Under the pieces are notes generated by a model. That model ran no database searches and had not been told where the DNA came from. It saw only the letters and a list, made by a program, of their open reading frames with translations. A stretch of DNA of 64,000 bases, taken from assembly GCF_025118155.1 (NCBI RefSeq), contig NW_026251393.1, positions 186,001 through 250,000 of the forward strand, given 5' to 3'. Source of the stretch: Cokeromyces recurvatus. Taxonomy: Eukaryota > Mucoromycota > Mucoromycetes > Mucorales > Mucoraceae. Position numbers and translations under genes: made by a program. Of this stretch, positions 12,770 to 24,964 are shown piece by piece (the first letter of the stretch is position 1; every line of letters starts with the position of its first letter).

Positions 12770-12913
12770 ATGACTTTCATTTGCCACACTTGTAAAACTG
12801 ATTCTCCTTCATCATCAAAACTCTATAGCCATAATTATGATGTTCATGTGAATACATTACAAGTGACTATAAACAAAAGTAGGAACTGGGCATTTTTAAA
12901 TTTAAAAAGATAA
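12770..12913 (+). CDS. Short C2H2 zinc-finger ORF inside element A
   Basis: An ATG at 12770 opens a 47-codon frame that starts MTFICHTCKTDSPSSSKLYS and contains C-x2-C-x12-H-x4-H, a C2H2 finger spacing. The frame ends just before the right inverted repeat. It may be the surviving N terminus of a longer element-encoded DNA-binding protein, since finger domains of this kind are common in transposases. No continuation was found in the element. Confidence 0.4.
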   Translation: MTFICHTCKTDSPSSSKLYSHNYDVHVNTLQVTINKSRNWAFLNLKR

Positions 12914-12941
12914 TGTGTTTATTTTTATTTATTTTTTTTTG

Positions 12942-13155
12942 CAGTAATTAAAATAACTTGAATAATTAAAGGACAAACTTTAGAATAATAAAATAATTAA
13001 AATAAATAAAAATTAAAAAAAAAAAACGACGCGTCTTAAAAGAAGCATCTTGCCGAGAAAAAGTCAAAATTATGCCTAAAAAAAAAGATTATATTTATAA
13101 AATGAAACTGAGTTTGGTCCAGGAATCCATTGTATTATTATTTATTAATTAAAAT
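12942..13155 (-). repeat. Right terminal inverted repeat of element A
   Basis: Inverted partner of 10488-10677, about 20 bp longer owing to a short inserted block (TTTAGAATAATAAAATAATT region). Its outer end lies about 55 bp from the DRS2 stop codon. Confidence 0.85.
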
Positions 13156-13209
13156 ATATATACAAATACAGATATGTATATATCATTGCTGCTAGTTGTT
13201 GTTTTCTTT

Positions 13210-13963
13210 TTAACCAAGAGGCTTTTGTTGTGTGGTATCATAAATACGAATAATCTTTGTTTGGTCACTATCATTTTGAGAAAATGCATAACCACGATTT
13301 CTCTTAAGACGTTGTATCCGACGGACCTTATTTACCGCTTGTCTGAATCTATCCATACGTGGTCTATAATCCGGTAAATTATACTTTTGAATTTCCTGTA
13401 CAAAATGATATGGAAGAGGTCTATACATTCTCTTGATACTAAATTATCACGATTTTAATATAAATATACAATATCCATTTCGTATTATATATATATCGAA
13501 CTTACTATTTCCAAACAAAATCACGTATATTACATACAAAAGGCACTAACAAAACAAATAGCCAGAAATTGACATTACCCCAGAGCATAGGAACAATGCC
13601 ATTATATTCAGGGAAAACATCTACAGAGATGGCTGGACCAATATAGGCAGCAACTGGTAGATAAACAAACCAAATAAGCATTGATCCTGGAATAGCAATA
13701 AATGTATATTTTGTCCAAATACTATTATTGTATTAATATTATTGCTCCTTTATAATATATATGCATATATATCACTTACTCTGTAATCAATGCTCCTTTC
13801 CATAAAATACATCCTAAAATAGCTGTAAATACAGCCGTACCTGCCCACCATTGTCCACCTATTAAACCGTTCATAAATACACCATCTGTACTAAGAGCAC
13901 CCACACCAAGGAAAAATAAAATCTAAACTAATTATTAATATGGGTGTAAGGTAAAAAAAAAAA

Positions 13964-14011
<48 letters not shown>

Positions 14012-16179
14012 AACGAATGAAATACAGCATTTGCGAACCAGCCCCAAAACTTTTTTTGATTAAAGAATTCATTGGATTGACCAAGCATATACATTTGAGG
14101 GTATTTATCTAGTATTCGAGCAGAAACGAATTGATCAAAGATACCAATACATAAAGGTGGTAAAAAGGTAAAAATGACATTGAAGCAGGACATTGTCCAG
14201 GACTCATAAAGCGTTGAGCCAGAAAACCCATTATAAAAAGCATACTATATATTTGTATATATTGAATAATTAGTAAAGATCATCATTTAACTTTTTTTTC
14301 TTTTCTTTTCTTTACCCAAAATTGTGTCAAATAGAGTGCAACATTCTTATAGAAATAATAAAATATCATTTTACTTAAGCGTTGGTAGGCCCAGGAACCA
14401 TGAACAAGTAAAAGTTTTTTCAAATATCTAAATTGTGAAATGGCAAAATCCGCACTACGAGCTGCCTGAAGCCCCTCGACACCACTAATACCAACACCCA
14501 CATGGGCTGCTTGAATCATTGAAATGTCATTAGCTCCATCTCCGATAGCTAATAAAATCGATTTATCATATTTCTTTACAAGTTTCACCACAAGCGCTTT
14601 TTGAAGCGGGGATACTCGGCAGCAGATCACAGCTTTGCATAATACAGTTAAATCAAATAATAATTTTTCAATATCCTTTTCTAATGCAAACGTTAAGGCC
14701 TTTCCGTCAATCACAAATGCTAATGGCTAATATTAAAATAAAATGTATTTATATATGACTTGTTTATTTATTTTATTTTATTTTATTTTTTTTTTTTTTT
14801 ACCTCTAATTCATCTCCTTTTTCAATTGCTCCTGTTATATCCTTCAATTTAGATTCTAAAAAGCTTTTCGTCTCCCAATGACTATCCATGTTACATACAA
14901 TTAAACTCATTTCTTCATTTAATAATTTACATGAGTAACCGATATTGATCGCAGTCTCTTGTCGATCCCCTGTTAAAACCCAAACATTAATACCTGCCTC
15001 TTGAAGTGTATGAATTGTATCAGGTACACCCTCTTGAAGTTTATCTTCAATTGCAGTGGCGCCTAATAAAAATAAATTTTGTTCAATCATTTCAGCTGCC
15101 TTATCTAATTCATCAGCACGATTAACAAGCGTTGTAGCTGCCTTGTCATAGATCTGTGACCAACGAGCATATTCATCTTCAGGTATTTCTCGCATAGCAA
15201 TACAAAGTGTTCGAAGCCCTTCGGATGCAAATTCTTCAAGATGAAGTAATGTATTTTCTACAAATGGATTATTGTCTGCAAGTCGCTCCAGGATAACTGT
15301 ATCTGCACCTTTACAATATAATTTAATTTTACCATCAGGTCCACGAATGATAGCTGACATACGTTTACGAGTTGAATTAAATTCACATACATTCAATACT
15401 TGATATTCATAATCTTGACCTCGTTGATTACAAGTAATTGAATTAGGTTTACGAGTCTAAATATAGAAGAAGAAAAAAAATGTATATAAATAAATAAATA
15501 AACGAAGCATACACACACATGTATATATTTATAAATATATAATTTACATGGAATTTGTAATCTAATTCAGATGCACCTTTTACTAAAGCACCTTCATCTG
15601 GTGAAGAGGCTTGATAATTAATTTTATCAGAGCCTTCTTGAATTTCAGGTATAACGATATGACAAGTTGCCAAAAGTGTTAAAAATTCATGAATAACATT
15701 GGCGGTAGGATGACTCTTTAAATGCATTTTCAATTGATTGAAATCATATTGAAGTGTTGGATCGTCAAGGCCATCGCGTGCTTGTTTATCTGATTCCACT
15801 TTTTCAGCGTAAGAAATACCTGCGATAGAACATTCTCGGAATTGCATTTCATTACATGTCAAAGTACCTGTTTTATCTGAAAATACAAACTTCACTTGAC
15901 CTAGTTCTTCAATTAGACTACTACTACGAGCCACAGCAGGTGTATCGGTTAATTCATAATACATGTCAAGATCAGATTGGATTAGAAAAGATTGAACAAA
16001 CTTGACAATCTCCATTGTTACCATTAAACTAATTGGAATAAAACTGTTGAATAAAATCAAAAAAGTGAGAATATCATATCCAAATGCTGCAGCTCGTGAA
16101 AGTTCAGCACCTAACATTAAATATCCTTCTACATAACTACTTTTTGTAATCTACACATCATTTTAAGTATACAATTACA

Positions 16180-16210
<31 letters not shown>

Positions 16211-17939
16211 CAAAACTTACAGTAAAGACCAAACCACCAACAGCACAAGCAACACTCATAATAACCAAAATAGCAAAGAGATACAAGATATTACGATTCG
16301 TAATACGTGTGACATTAGATACTTTAGAAGGTTTTTTACTAAATGAAATATGAAATAGTAAGAGTAAGTTTAGTTTTTCTTTCTTTCTTTCTTTTCTTTT
16401 TCTTTTTTTTTACCTCGAATTCAGCATAAGTTTTGTTTCATGACCTGTAAAAATAACAATACCATAGATCCATAATGTATTACGAAGTTGGGCACCTCTT
16501 AAAAGTAGTTGAGTAGGATCTAAAGCATACTCTTTTGTTTGACCGCTTTCACTATTCATGATAGAAAAGACACCATCATAATTATATAAACGATTATTAG
16601 GTTGTTCACTTCGGACAACACCTTGTAAACGACTCATTTCTACCGGATTTAAGATTTTAGATGTTTGAAGTAGAGCTTGTTTGATCTTCAGATTGACTTC
16701 ACCATCCAAATTACTTGTTTCAATATAACAAAGACCTTCAGGTTCAGAACTACTCATTAAAATCAAATCAGCTGGAAAGTTTTCTCCACTTTCAATACGT
16801 AGAATATCTCCAACATGAATATCACGCCAAGCCTTCTCTATAAATTGAGTTCCTTCTAATACTTTACATTTTCTAGCATTTAATTCCGCATCCGAGCGAT
16901 GAACACCCTATCATTCAAAAAGATCCTATTAATTTTTCCTCTCTCTCTCTCCATATATGTATTCTTATGTATATTATATTATACCCAGTCTTCAATTAGC
17001 TCTTTAACAGCTGTAATGAGTAATACAATAACTAAAGGAACTACTGTTGTATATCTAGAAGTAGGAGAAATACCGGGAATTTGCTATAAAGATATATATA
17101 TATATACATACATATAAAATGAGTTTCTTATATTATATATATATATATATATATATGTAAATGTATATTACCTGAATGCCTGATATAAATAAGAAAAAGA
17201 GATTAGCATATTTAGAAAATTCTTCATATAAAAACTTTGGTAAAAAAGTGATGGCAGTATATTTGGCAGTAAAGACACGGTTGTGTAAAAAAGTTTGTTG
17301 AATATTTAATTCTGGATTATTAATGTAAATAGTGCGTTCCCCGCCTTCAGCATTAGAGGAAGCATTCGTTTTACCAAATAACTTTTGAATAGTTTCCTTT
17401 AGTTTGAATGTTGATCTTCTCTTTTGATTCCTTTTTGGTTTATTTTCGGATTGTGATGTGGCTTGGTGTAAAGAGATACCACCCTCCGATAAGGCTTGTT
17501 GGGCTGAATGACGACCTGCTATTGGGCTTCGGTTAGTAAGCAACTGAAGGTTATCATCATCATCTTGAAGTATAGCTGAATCATCATAAAATAAACCTTA
17601 TATATATATATATTCATATATATGAATATGGATTTCATTCTCTTTACTTGGAGTATCCTTTATTGACAAGATACTGTTGCAAAAAAAAAAAAACTTACCA
17701 TCATCTAAAGCAAATGAAGAATCACCTCGTTTAATATGCGGATGACTATAGATCGGGGTAGTTATACTAGCATCTCCTTTAAAATCTATAGAAGATATTA
17801 CTGAAGTCATTTGTGGTTGATGTTGAAAGTTGATCAAATCTTGTTGACTTTGTGATGAATAGTCATTCTGTGGATCAGACCTAAGAGACTGTGATGAGTC
17901 TTCAAAGGGGTTTTGTATATTATTATAAGACGACGACAC
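13210..17939 (-). CDS. DRS2: P4-type ATPase, DRS2-like aminophospholipid flippase
   Basis: DRS2 enzymes flip phosphatidylserine/ethanolamine to the cytosolic leaflet of Golgi and endosomal membranes. Twelve exons join in phase: 17699-17939, 17172-17575, 16985-17083, 16414-16907, 16221-16338, 15548-16150, 14803-15456, 14316-14726, 14011-14244, 13780-13922, 13506-13721, 13210-13438 (about 1281 residues). Diagnostic motifs: PISL in membrane segment 4, phosphorylation site DKTGTLT (Asp near residue 544), [12 protein letters not shown] in the hinge, and the DRS2-type C-terminal tail with [11 protein letters not shown] and RGYAFSQ, an autoinhibitory/regulatory segment in the family. The start is unresolved: the open frame begins at a GTG at 17939, the first in-frame ATG is at about 17807, and a 5' exon with the true ATG may lie further upstream. 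Confidence 0.93.
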
Positions 17940-18489
17940 TTTTTTTATTTTATTTTTTTTTAAAAAAAAAACGAATAAATAAATTAGAGTAACTTTTTTA
18001 ATAAAGAAAAGGCTATCGATGTTTTTTTTTTTTTTTTTGATTATTTGCCCCTCTTTTTTTTATTATATTTTTATTGGTGAAACTGTAAGGCACAGCGTTT
18101 TCAAGTAATCATAGGCCCTGAGATTAAATTTTGAACTTTTTTCTCTCCTTTTTTTTTATTTTTTTTTTAGGCTATTTTTATCAAAGCAAAAATACCATAT
18201 ATAGAGATAGCGGAGTTTAAGATAAGTTTTTTTTAGTATATTTTTTTTTCCTTTTTTTTTTAGAACAGCATAATGATTAAACCAGCACTTTTTTTTTTTA
18301 AAGAAAAAAAGAAGAAGAGAGAATTGAGTCTATCAATGACATGTTTGTTGAGTATAGCCGTATCGTATAGAAGGGCCTTTTTGGTGAAATTATATTATTT
18401 AAAGAGCTTTATATTTGACAATTGTATATAAAATGAACGCTTCATCAGACAGACTAAAAAAAGTACTTTTCTTGCTAGTTTATATTTTA
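17940..18489. other. Intergenic: DRS2 upstream region and TMEM128-like 3' region
   Basis: AT-rich with several long T-runs (for example 18022-18038, 18241-18262). It should hold the DRS2 promoter. No clear ATG-containing first exon of DRS2 was recognised here, and no other gene. Confidence 0.4.
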
Positions 18490-19027
18490 TTATGAAATAA
18501 ACACAGTTGTAATAATAATTAATAGAGATAATATAAAAACAAAACCTGCAATTATTATAATTGGAGTTAAGATACCATAAATGGACCATAATGAAATATT
18601 AAAACCAAAAAATGAAATAAGCGTACATAAACTGGCTAATTGAATATATTGCTTTGTTTTTGGATTTTGCTGCCAATTTTTATATTCAGCCCCTTGAAGT
18701 TGTAATATCAAGAATACAATACACACAATAAGACCTGTAGTCAAGGCTATATAAAATAAAGAACTATTTTGCCAGTTTTGTGTGTATGTTTAAGACGAGT
18801 AAATTCATTTTTTTCTTTTTTTTTTTTTTGAAATACCTTAATTTTACTGTTATTGACTGGAAACTAGTCGAGGCGAAACATAAGATGGCAAATGAAATAG
18901 CAAGTTGAGGTAGTGTTGAAAGAATGTTTTGAATGGGGTTTTTTTTAACTCTTTTTAATTTATTATCATCTTTCAAAGATTTATAAGGTTGATTTTTACT
19001 TGTTTCTCCTCTTTTTGTCACGTACAT
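18490..19027 (-). CDS. TMEM128-like four-pass membrane protein
   Basis: Two exons, 18837-19027 and 18490-18763, splice in phase to give 154 residues. After a basic N terminus (KLKRVKKNP) there are four hydrophobic segments. The last pair carries SFFGFNISLWSIYGILTPII, matching the F-N-I-A-L-W-x(4)-F-F-T-P signature of the TMEM128 family, and the length is close to the animal protein (about 165). TMEM128 is an ER membrane protein of poorly known function. The ATG at 19027 is preceded by a run of T residues on the plus strand. The family call rests on the C-terminal half only. Confidence 0.7.
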
Positions 19028-19177
19028 ATTTAGGAAAAAAAAAAAAAAGAAACTGCCTGAACGCGACTCTCTTTCCTTTTTTTAGCTTTTTTTTTTTAAT
19101 TATATACGGAGTTTTAAAAAAGATAATGGCGAGAACAACGGTTAAAATATTCTGGTAAATTATGGATACATTATTTA

Positions 19178-20786
19178 TTAGATCATTTGTGTCCTTCTTT
19201 TTAAGGTAATTGACCTGGATGGATAGGGTTGAATATGTCTTTTACAGTAAATACGCCTTTCAAATACATAATAAATATCATTTAATTTCTCTTGACAAAT
19301 CTAAAAAAAAAGCCAAATTATTATAAATAATAGAATTATTATTATTAGTAGTAGTAGTTTTATACCTCACATATAAAACAATCTGGATGAAATCGCCATC
19401 CTTCTTCTGTGTGCGCACATAAGTCTTCTATACCCTCATGGCATCGATAACAAAGAGAATTATTTAACATATGATAATGTCTTTTACAATAGGGTTGATT
19501 GTTAAAGACATAAAATTTTTCATCTGGAAATGATGCATGACATATCTGCTGAAAAGAAAAAAAAATACAAAGTAAATTCTATGACTATTGTTTACTACTT
19601 CTTGTATTATTATTATTATTACCTGACAATTAAAGCACTGAATATGCCATTGACCTTCTAATTTACCATCTAAAGCTGAAACGACTTGGTTTTCAATTGG
19701 TTTCATACACGCTGAACATTTTGGCAGTAAGAAGAGTCGATTAAAATCGGACTTGCAATAAATCCGATTTTTGAAAATTTGATAGTTATCATCCATTATT
19801 ATCATGTGACATTCGTGACAACAAGAAGACATTTTATTACTCTTATTCATATTACTACTACTAGTACTAGTACTACTACTAGTACTGCTACTACTACTAC
19901 TACTACTATTATTACTACTACTACTATTACAACTACTGCTACTACTACTACTACTACTACTCTTCCTTATTCTATTATCAATCAAATTAGTCATACAGCA
20001 AAACTCTAATAATAACACTCTACTTTACCTTGATAACATGACTTTATAATCTCTTGAACAATATAACTTTCCATTATAATTAAACGCTGTAAAAGATAAT
20101 GGAACACGACAAAGACTGCAACAGTAGCATGCTTTATGATAGGATATTTCTTTTATAACTTGCAAATCTTCTGTTCGCATGATTCGTCCAAGACAGATTC
20201 CACAACGACTATTTAATAGTGTTGTATCATGATGATTTGTATTAGCAGTGAGTTTGTCAATCAAGTCATTGATAATAAAGTCTAAATCGTCTACTTTTTG
20301 ATTTATTAAATTATTTGTAACAGCTTTAAAATGTCTATCCTCTAAGAAAAGAAGAAAAATAGGTATTATTTTAATATGGAATAAAGTTTTTTTTTTTTGA
20401 ATCCTATTCTTTACATACTTTGTTTTATTAAATCATCTTCTACAGACGATCTATTAAAAAAAGTCAATATTCCAATTCACATACACTTGTTTATTTTACT
20501 CATTCATTTACCTTGGAGTTATGATAGACGATGTTGATGTAAGGGTAGGTGTTAATAAAGATGTTGAATCTTTATCATTTATTTGATATTGCTGTTTCAA
20601 TGAGCCTAATTAATAATAATAACAAAAGCTTAGTTTTCTTTTCTTTTCTGATAGTTTTGACATGTATGTGTTACCGTGACTGGAACAAACATGATTATCT
20701 AAAGTACGTATATCAATGTGAATTTTACATATAGCACATTTAATTGTATGAAGGAAAGGTAATTTAATGCTACTAGTAGTGGTCAT
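19178..20786 (-). CDS. Multi-LIM-domain protein (paxillin-like architecture)
   Basis: Seven exons in phase: 20675-20786, 20512-20605, 20419-20450, 20029-20341, 19623-19971, 19366-19545, 19178-19300 (400 residues). LIM domains are paired zinc fingers for protein-protein contacts in cytoskeletal and Rho signalling. One complete LIM begins CGICLGRIM and closes LYCSRDY. A Ser-rich linker follows, then a lone second-finger half (CCHECHMIIMDDNY...YCKSDF), then two complete LIMs (CSACMKPIENQ...YCKRHY and CYRCHEGIEDL...YCKRH). The N terminus holds another C-x2-C...H pair (CAICKIHID...NHVCSSH). Fungal relatives include Pxl1-type and LIM-RhoGAP proteins, but no GAP domain is present. The acceptor at exon 6 is a CAGCAG choice, set by LIM Cys spacing. 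Confidence 0.82.
19846..19966. repeat. Coding AGT/ACT trinucleotide microsatellite (poly-Ser) in the LIM gene
   Basis: An imperfect run of (CTA/ACT)n on the plus strand, about 120 bp, read on the minus strand as Ser codons AGT/AGC with occasional Asn/Thr. It encodes the low-complexity linker between the first LIM and the half-LIM, and is likely to vary in length between strains. Confidence 0.85.
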
Positions 20787-21027
20787 AATTAAGTAGAGAG
20801 GAGAAAAGAAGATCAAGGAATACAATTTTACTTTCTCTTTCTTCTTACTTAAATTGCTGGAAAAAAAAAAAAAAAAAAAAAGAGACTTTTGTCTAAACTC
20901 CGTTAATTGACCAGTTTAAATAATTTACTTGGTTTTATTTTTTATTATTTATTTTCTTATTTTGTTGTTGTTGTTTTTTTTATTGTTTTTCTATTATTAT
21001 TTTTTTTAGTAAAATTATACTGTGTTA
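20787..21027. promoter_or_regulatory. Divergent promoter between the LIM gene and GMPPA
   Basis: 241 bp separate the two start codons, so both genes must be driven from this interval. It holds a 20-bp A tract (about 20861-20880) and TTG/T-rich stretches (TTGTTGTTGTTG, about 20962-20973) but no clear TATA box. Confidence 0.55.
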
Positions 21028-22710
21028 ATGTCAGAATCAAAAGCTGTCATCCTTGTTGGTGGACCTTCTCGAGGTACACGTTTTAGACCTCTTTCACTCA
21101 ATTGTCCAAAACCTCTTTTCCCAGTTGCAGGTCGACCTGTCATCTCTCACCATCTTGATGCTTTATCAAAAGTAAAAGGGTTAAAAGAAGTTTTAATTAT
21201 TGGTTTATTCGAAGATAAAGTCTTTGCCCCTTATATTGATAATGCTGCTATTGAATTCCCTCATCTAAACATTCGGTATGTTATCTAATGGGTGAATAAT
21301 ATAGTAATAGAAGTTGATATACATATCTATTTATATGTTATGTGCTTACATGTATATACATATATACCTTTAGTTATCTTCATGAATATCAAGCATTAGG
21401 TACAGCAGGCGGTATTTATCATTTCCGTGATGAAATTTTGCGTGGTCATACAAAACAATTCTTTGTAATGCATATTGACATTGCTTGTTCTTTCCCACTT
21501 GAGGAAATGATTGATGCTCATATGAAACATCGTGGAATCTGTACCATGTTGGGAACAAAGGTTTATCTTTTTCCTTAATAATTAGATAGAAGATAGAGAG
21601 AGAATATAGAAAAATTAATATTTATGTTTGAATAGGTTCCTGCTTCTGAGGCTACTAAATATGGTTGTCTTGTCGCTAATACAGAAACAAATCAAGTGCT
21701 CCATTATGTAGAGAAACCAGATACATTCATTTCTGATTTAATTTCTTGTGGTGTATTCTTATTTGATGTCTCTGTATTTGGAGAAATGAAAAGGGCACTT
21801 GAAAAGAAGGAAAGTCAAGTACAAAGTGAATTTGTTTCTACTTCAGTAGACGAATTACGTTTGGAGCAAGATATCCTTAGACCCTTGACTGAAAATAATA
21901 ACCTTTATGTTTACGTGACTAACCAATTTTGGAGACAAATTAAGACAGCCGGGTAAGTGTACATGAATAAAAAAGAAGAAAAAGTAGTATTGATGATGAT
22001 GTATTAGGTCTGCTATTTTAGCGAACGCACTTTATCTTGAAGCTGAAGCACGTGAAGGATCTGAGAGATTAGCAAAGAATAACAATTCCGATGGCGGACC
22101 TGAAATTATTGGTTCTGTCTATATTCATCCTTCTGCTCATGTAGATCCTACAGCTAAGGTAAATAGAAAAAAAAAAAGATATCCCATATAGATTATATGA
22201 ATGAAATCGAGTTATTATGTACTAGCTTGGTCCTAATGTCTCTATTGGTCCACGCGTTAATATCATGGCTGGTGTTCGTATCAAAGATTCTATTTTATTG
22301 GATAACGTTCATGTTGGGGTAAGTTTTTAAAGAGAGGGTAGAGAGATCAGGTTGAGAGTTGCTTACGTAAATATAATATAAAATAAAATAGAAAGCAAGT
22401 TGTATTCTTCATTCCATTATTGGCTGGAATAGTCGTATAGGTTCATGGACTCGTGTAGAAGGATGTCCAGTACATGAAGGGGATAGTGCAATGATGAAAA
22501 ATGGAGTTAAAAATCAAAGTATAACTATCTTGGGTAAAATCATTGATTTTTTTTTTCTTTTAGTTTCTTTTCTATTTACATGCAAGAATTTTTTTTTTCA
22601 TTCTTATAGGTAAAGATGTTTCTGTTATGGATGAAACGATTATTCGTAATTGTATTGTTTTGCCTCACAAAGAACTTAAATCTTGTTATCACAATGAAAT
22701 TCTTATGTAA
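21028..22710 (+). CDS. GMPPA: GDP-mannose pyrophosphorylase alpha-type subunit (GMPPA)
   Basis: Seven exons in phase: 21028-21275, 21374-21560, 21636-21952, 22008-22158, 22226-22318, 22392-22533, 22610-22710 (412 residues, the usual length). The N terminus AVILVGGPSRGTRFRPLSL is the nucleotidyltransferase loop with the GMPPA-type GGPSRGTRFRPLS rather than the GGYGTRLRPLT of the catalytic GMPPB. This fits the alpha subunit, which in animals acts as a GDP-mannose-sensing regulator of GMPPB. The C-terminal half is a left-handed beta-helix of hexapeptide repeats (GPNVSIGPRVNIMAGVRIKD), ending ELKSCYHNEILM, the conserved C terminus. GDP-mannose feeds glycosylation and cell-wall mannan or mucoran synthesis. 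Confidence 0.93.
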
Positions 22711-22936
22711 TTTAAAACTTTGTACAATAATAATCCTATGCTGTGTTACAACAAGGATTCTCATTTGTGTTACAAATAATTATTCTTCTATGATGATTGT
22801 TATATTATTATTTTTATAAATATATAAAGAAGGGACTATAATACAAGAAATTAAAACATATACGTATATATATATATGTGTGTGTGTATACATATGTGTG
22901 CATATTTAAAGGGAAGCTGACGGTAGTTAACAATAA

Positions 22937-23677
22937 TTAGACAGATGGGGTCGTGTTTCCAGTAGCCATGGTAGGAGGAACCTCAGGCGAAACAGAAGTT
23001 TTTTTACCCGTCAACCTATCCTTCATTTCATTCCACATCAATTGACGTTCAATACCTACACCACCAAGAACCGATGAATTTTCTTGAGCACGACGAAGTA
23101 AATAAGGAATGACTTCATGAATCTTTCCATAAGGTAAATACTTGTAAATCGCATAACCATGATGACCTAATGTATAAGATAATTGATCCTGCATACCAAA
23201 TAATTGACCAAACATCACTACACCCGATTGAATAGAGACATTATTTTTTTCCATTTCTTCAATTGTCAATATGACACTATCTCGATTATGGCTAGCTACC
23301 ATAAAGACAATAGGTGAAGTCTCCTTGGAGTTGATGGATTGTTTTATTTGTTCTTGATATTCACCTATTTTACGAAGAAGGAATTGAACACCCCCGTTAT
23401 AGGAGGCATGTGTCTCTTCCAATGTCTCATGAATGGGGGATTCATAATCCATCTCTTCTGCTCGTTTACGTTCTGAGATCATGTAAGCACCACGTACTAA
23501 TTTGGCTGCAAAAGTAAAGTTTTCCCGTTTTGCAAGTTCTACATCTAATTCAAGCCTTCCTTGAGATGATTTAGTATACATTTGATCTATGAAGAAGAAG
23601 AAAGAATTAAAAAAGATTAGATTTGAATAATAAAATGAGCAAGAGAAAAAGTTTTCCCTCTCTCTCCTCCCCCTAAA

Positions 23678-23711
<34 letters not shown>

Positions 23712-24964
23712 AACTTACAAGTATTATAGACTGTGGGTGGTTGAGATAGAGGATGACGTTTATTAAATTTACGTTGAAGTTGATGAGCAACATGGTCAAT
23801 GGCATCTTGGAAATAAGATTGCTCAGCATCTACCATGACACCTACTTTCAGCTCATGGGCTAATCCACATACTTCTTCAAGATGTGCCATCATATGATCA
23901 TAAGCAGCTAAATCCTTAGCTGTTAATAAGACATTTGAATGGTCTTCTTTATCATTTGTTTCCCACCAAACATCTCTATTCTCTTGCTGAAAACTAAAGA
24001 ATTTTCTAAATTCAATTAAATCTAAATAAACATCTCCTTCTTCTTGTTGTTGACAATAATATTTTAAAATGGTATCTCGCTTTTCTTCTTGCTCCTTTGT
24101 TCTCGCAGGAGGTAAAACCTGGTGAATGACTTGATAAAGACCTTGGATATCGATTTGACCGTACCGTTGGTGTTTCAAAAATGCTTGATCTAAGGTGGCA
24201 AGGGCTTGGTTAAGACGAACTAATAATTCGGGAGGAGAAAAGGCGGTGACCTTGATAGCCACCATGGCATCTCCTTTAGCACTGTGAGCAGCAGTTTGAA
24301 TACAGGTCTTTATCATTTTGGTAATCTTGTCTGCATAATGTTCATTCACCTTCATAGGTACTTGTTGCTGCTCTAAATCTGCCTCAACAGATAAATCCAA
24401 GATACAATTAATACCTGATTCAGCTAATTTATCCATACTTGAAATACATTCCTCAGGTGATTCACCACCACAAAAATGAGTGAAAAAGGTATGTTTGATA
24501 AACCAATAAAGCGGTGTTTCCAGACCTAACCTTTGAGAGAGAGAGATCAAATGTGGGGCGATATCGACAAGCCATGAGATGGCACAGAGACGATAAACAA
24601 ACAAGGCCATCACAAGATCCTTTGTATCCTTTGCTTGAACAGCAATACGATTTTCTTTATCTCTTAATTCCATCAAGGTCAATGATGCAGGCGATGTATT
24701 AGTAGTAGTAGTATTAAAATGATTAGCAGCAACTGGTTCAGCTTCAGCTATTCTTTCTTGAGAATAAAAATAAAAGGAAGATGTCAAGAGAAGACTACTA
24801 GCGACTGTAATTGATTTAAATGGGAAACGTGTTGCTGTCTTTACATGCTTAGATGTTGTTACAATACTTCTTTTATAATAGAAAGGAGGAGGAGTAATAA
24901 AAGGTTTTGATAATAATCGTGTATTTTGTAATATTGACCGAATTTGTAATGAACTACGTTGCAT
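22937..24964 (-). CDS. PUT1: Proline dehydrogenase (mitochondrial), with EF-hand-like insert
   Basis: FAD enzyme that oxidises proline to pyrroline-5-carboxylate in mitochondria. Exons 23719-24964 and 22937-23586 join in phase (631 residues). The N terminus is basic and Ser-rich (MQRSSLQIRSILQNTRLLSK), a likely import signal, followed by a hydrophobic segment at about 50-67. The barrel motifs are present: AAKLVRGAYMISERKRA, FMVASHNRDS and the C-terminal LRRAQENSSVLGG. An insert at about residues 255-330 has two EF-hand-like helices (second loop DVYLDLIEF), seen in some fungal and animal proline dehydrogenases, but the first loop lacks several Ca-ligating acids. The stop is 226 bp from the convergent GMPPA stop. 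Confidence 0.92.
23681..23712. repeat. (CAA)n microsatellite in the proline dehydrogenase intron
   Basis: About ten CAA units on the plus strand within the 23587-23718 intron, preceded by a CT-rich tract. Intronic, so not translated. Confidence 0.85.

Larger units (their letters stand above)
10488..13155. mobile_element. Element A: 2.7-kb DNA element with ~190-bp terminal inverted repeats
   Basis: The left end (10488-10677) and right end (12942-13155) are inverted copies of each other, close to identical over long blocks such as GGATTCCTGGACCAAACTC and AAGACGCGTCG, with a short extra segment in the right copy. The inner ends coincide exactly at TTACTGC. The interior is AT-rich and shows no transposase, only a short zinc-finger reading frame near the right end. 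It is probably a non-autonomous or decayed DNA transposon. The outermost bases are TTAATTAAT on both sides, so a duplicated target cannot be told apart from AT-rich background. Confidence 0.85.
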
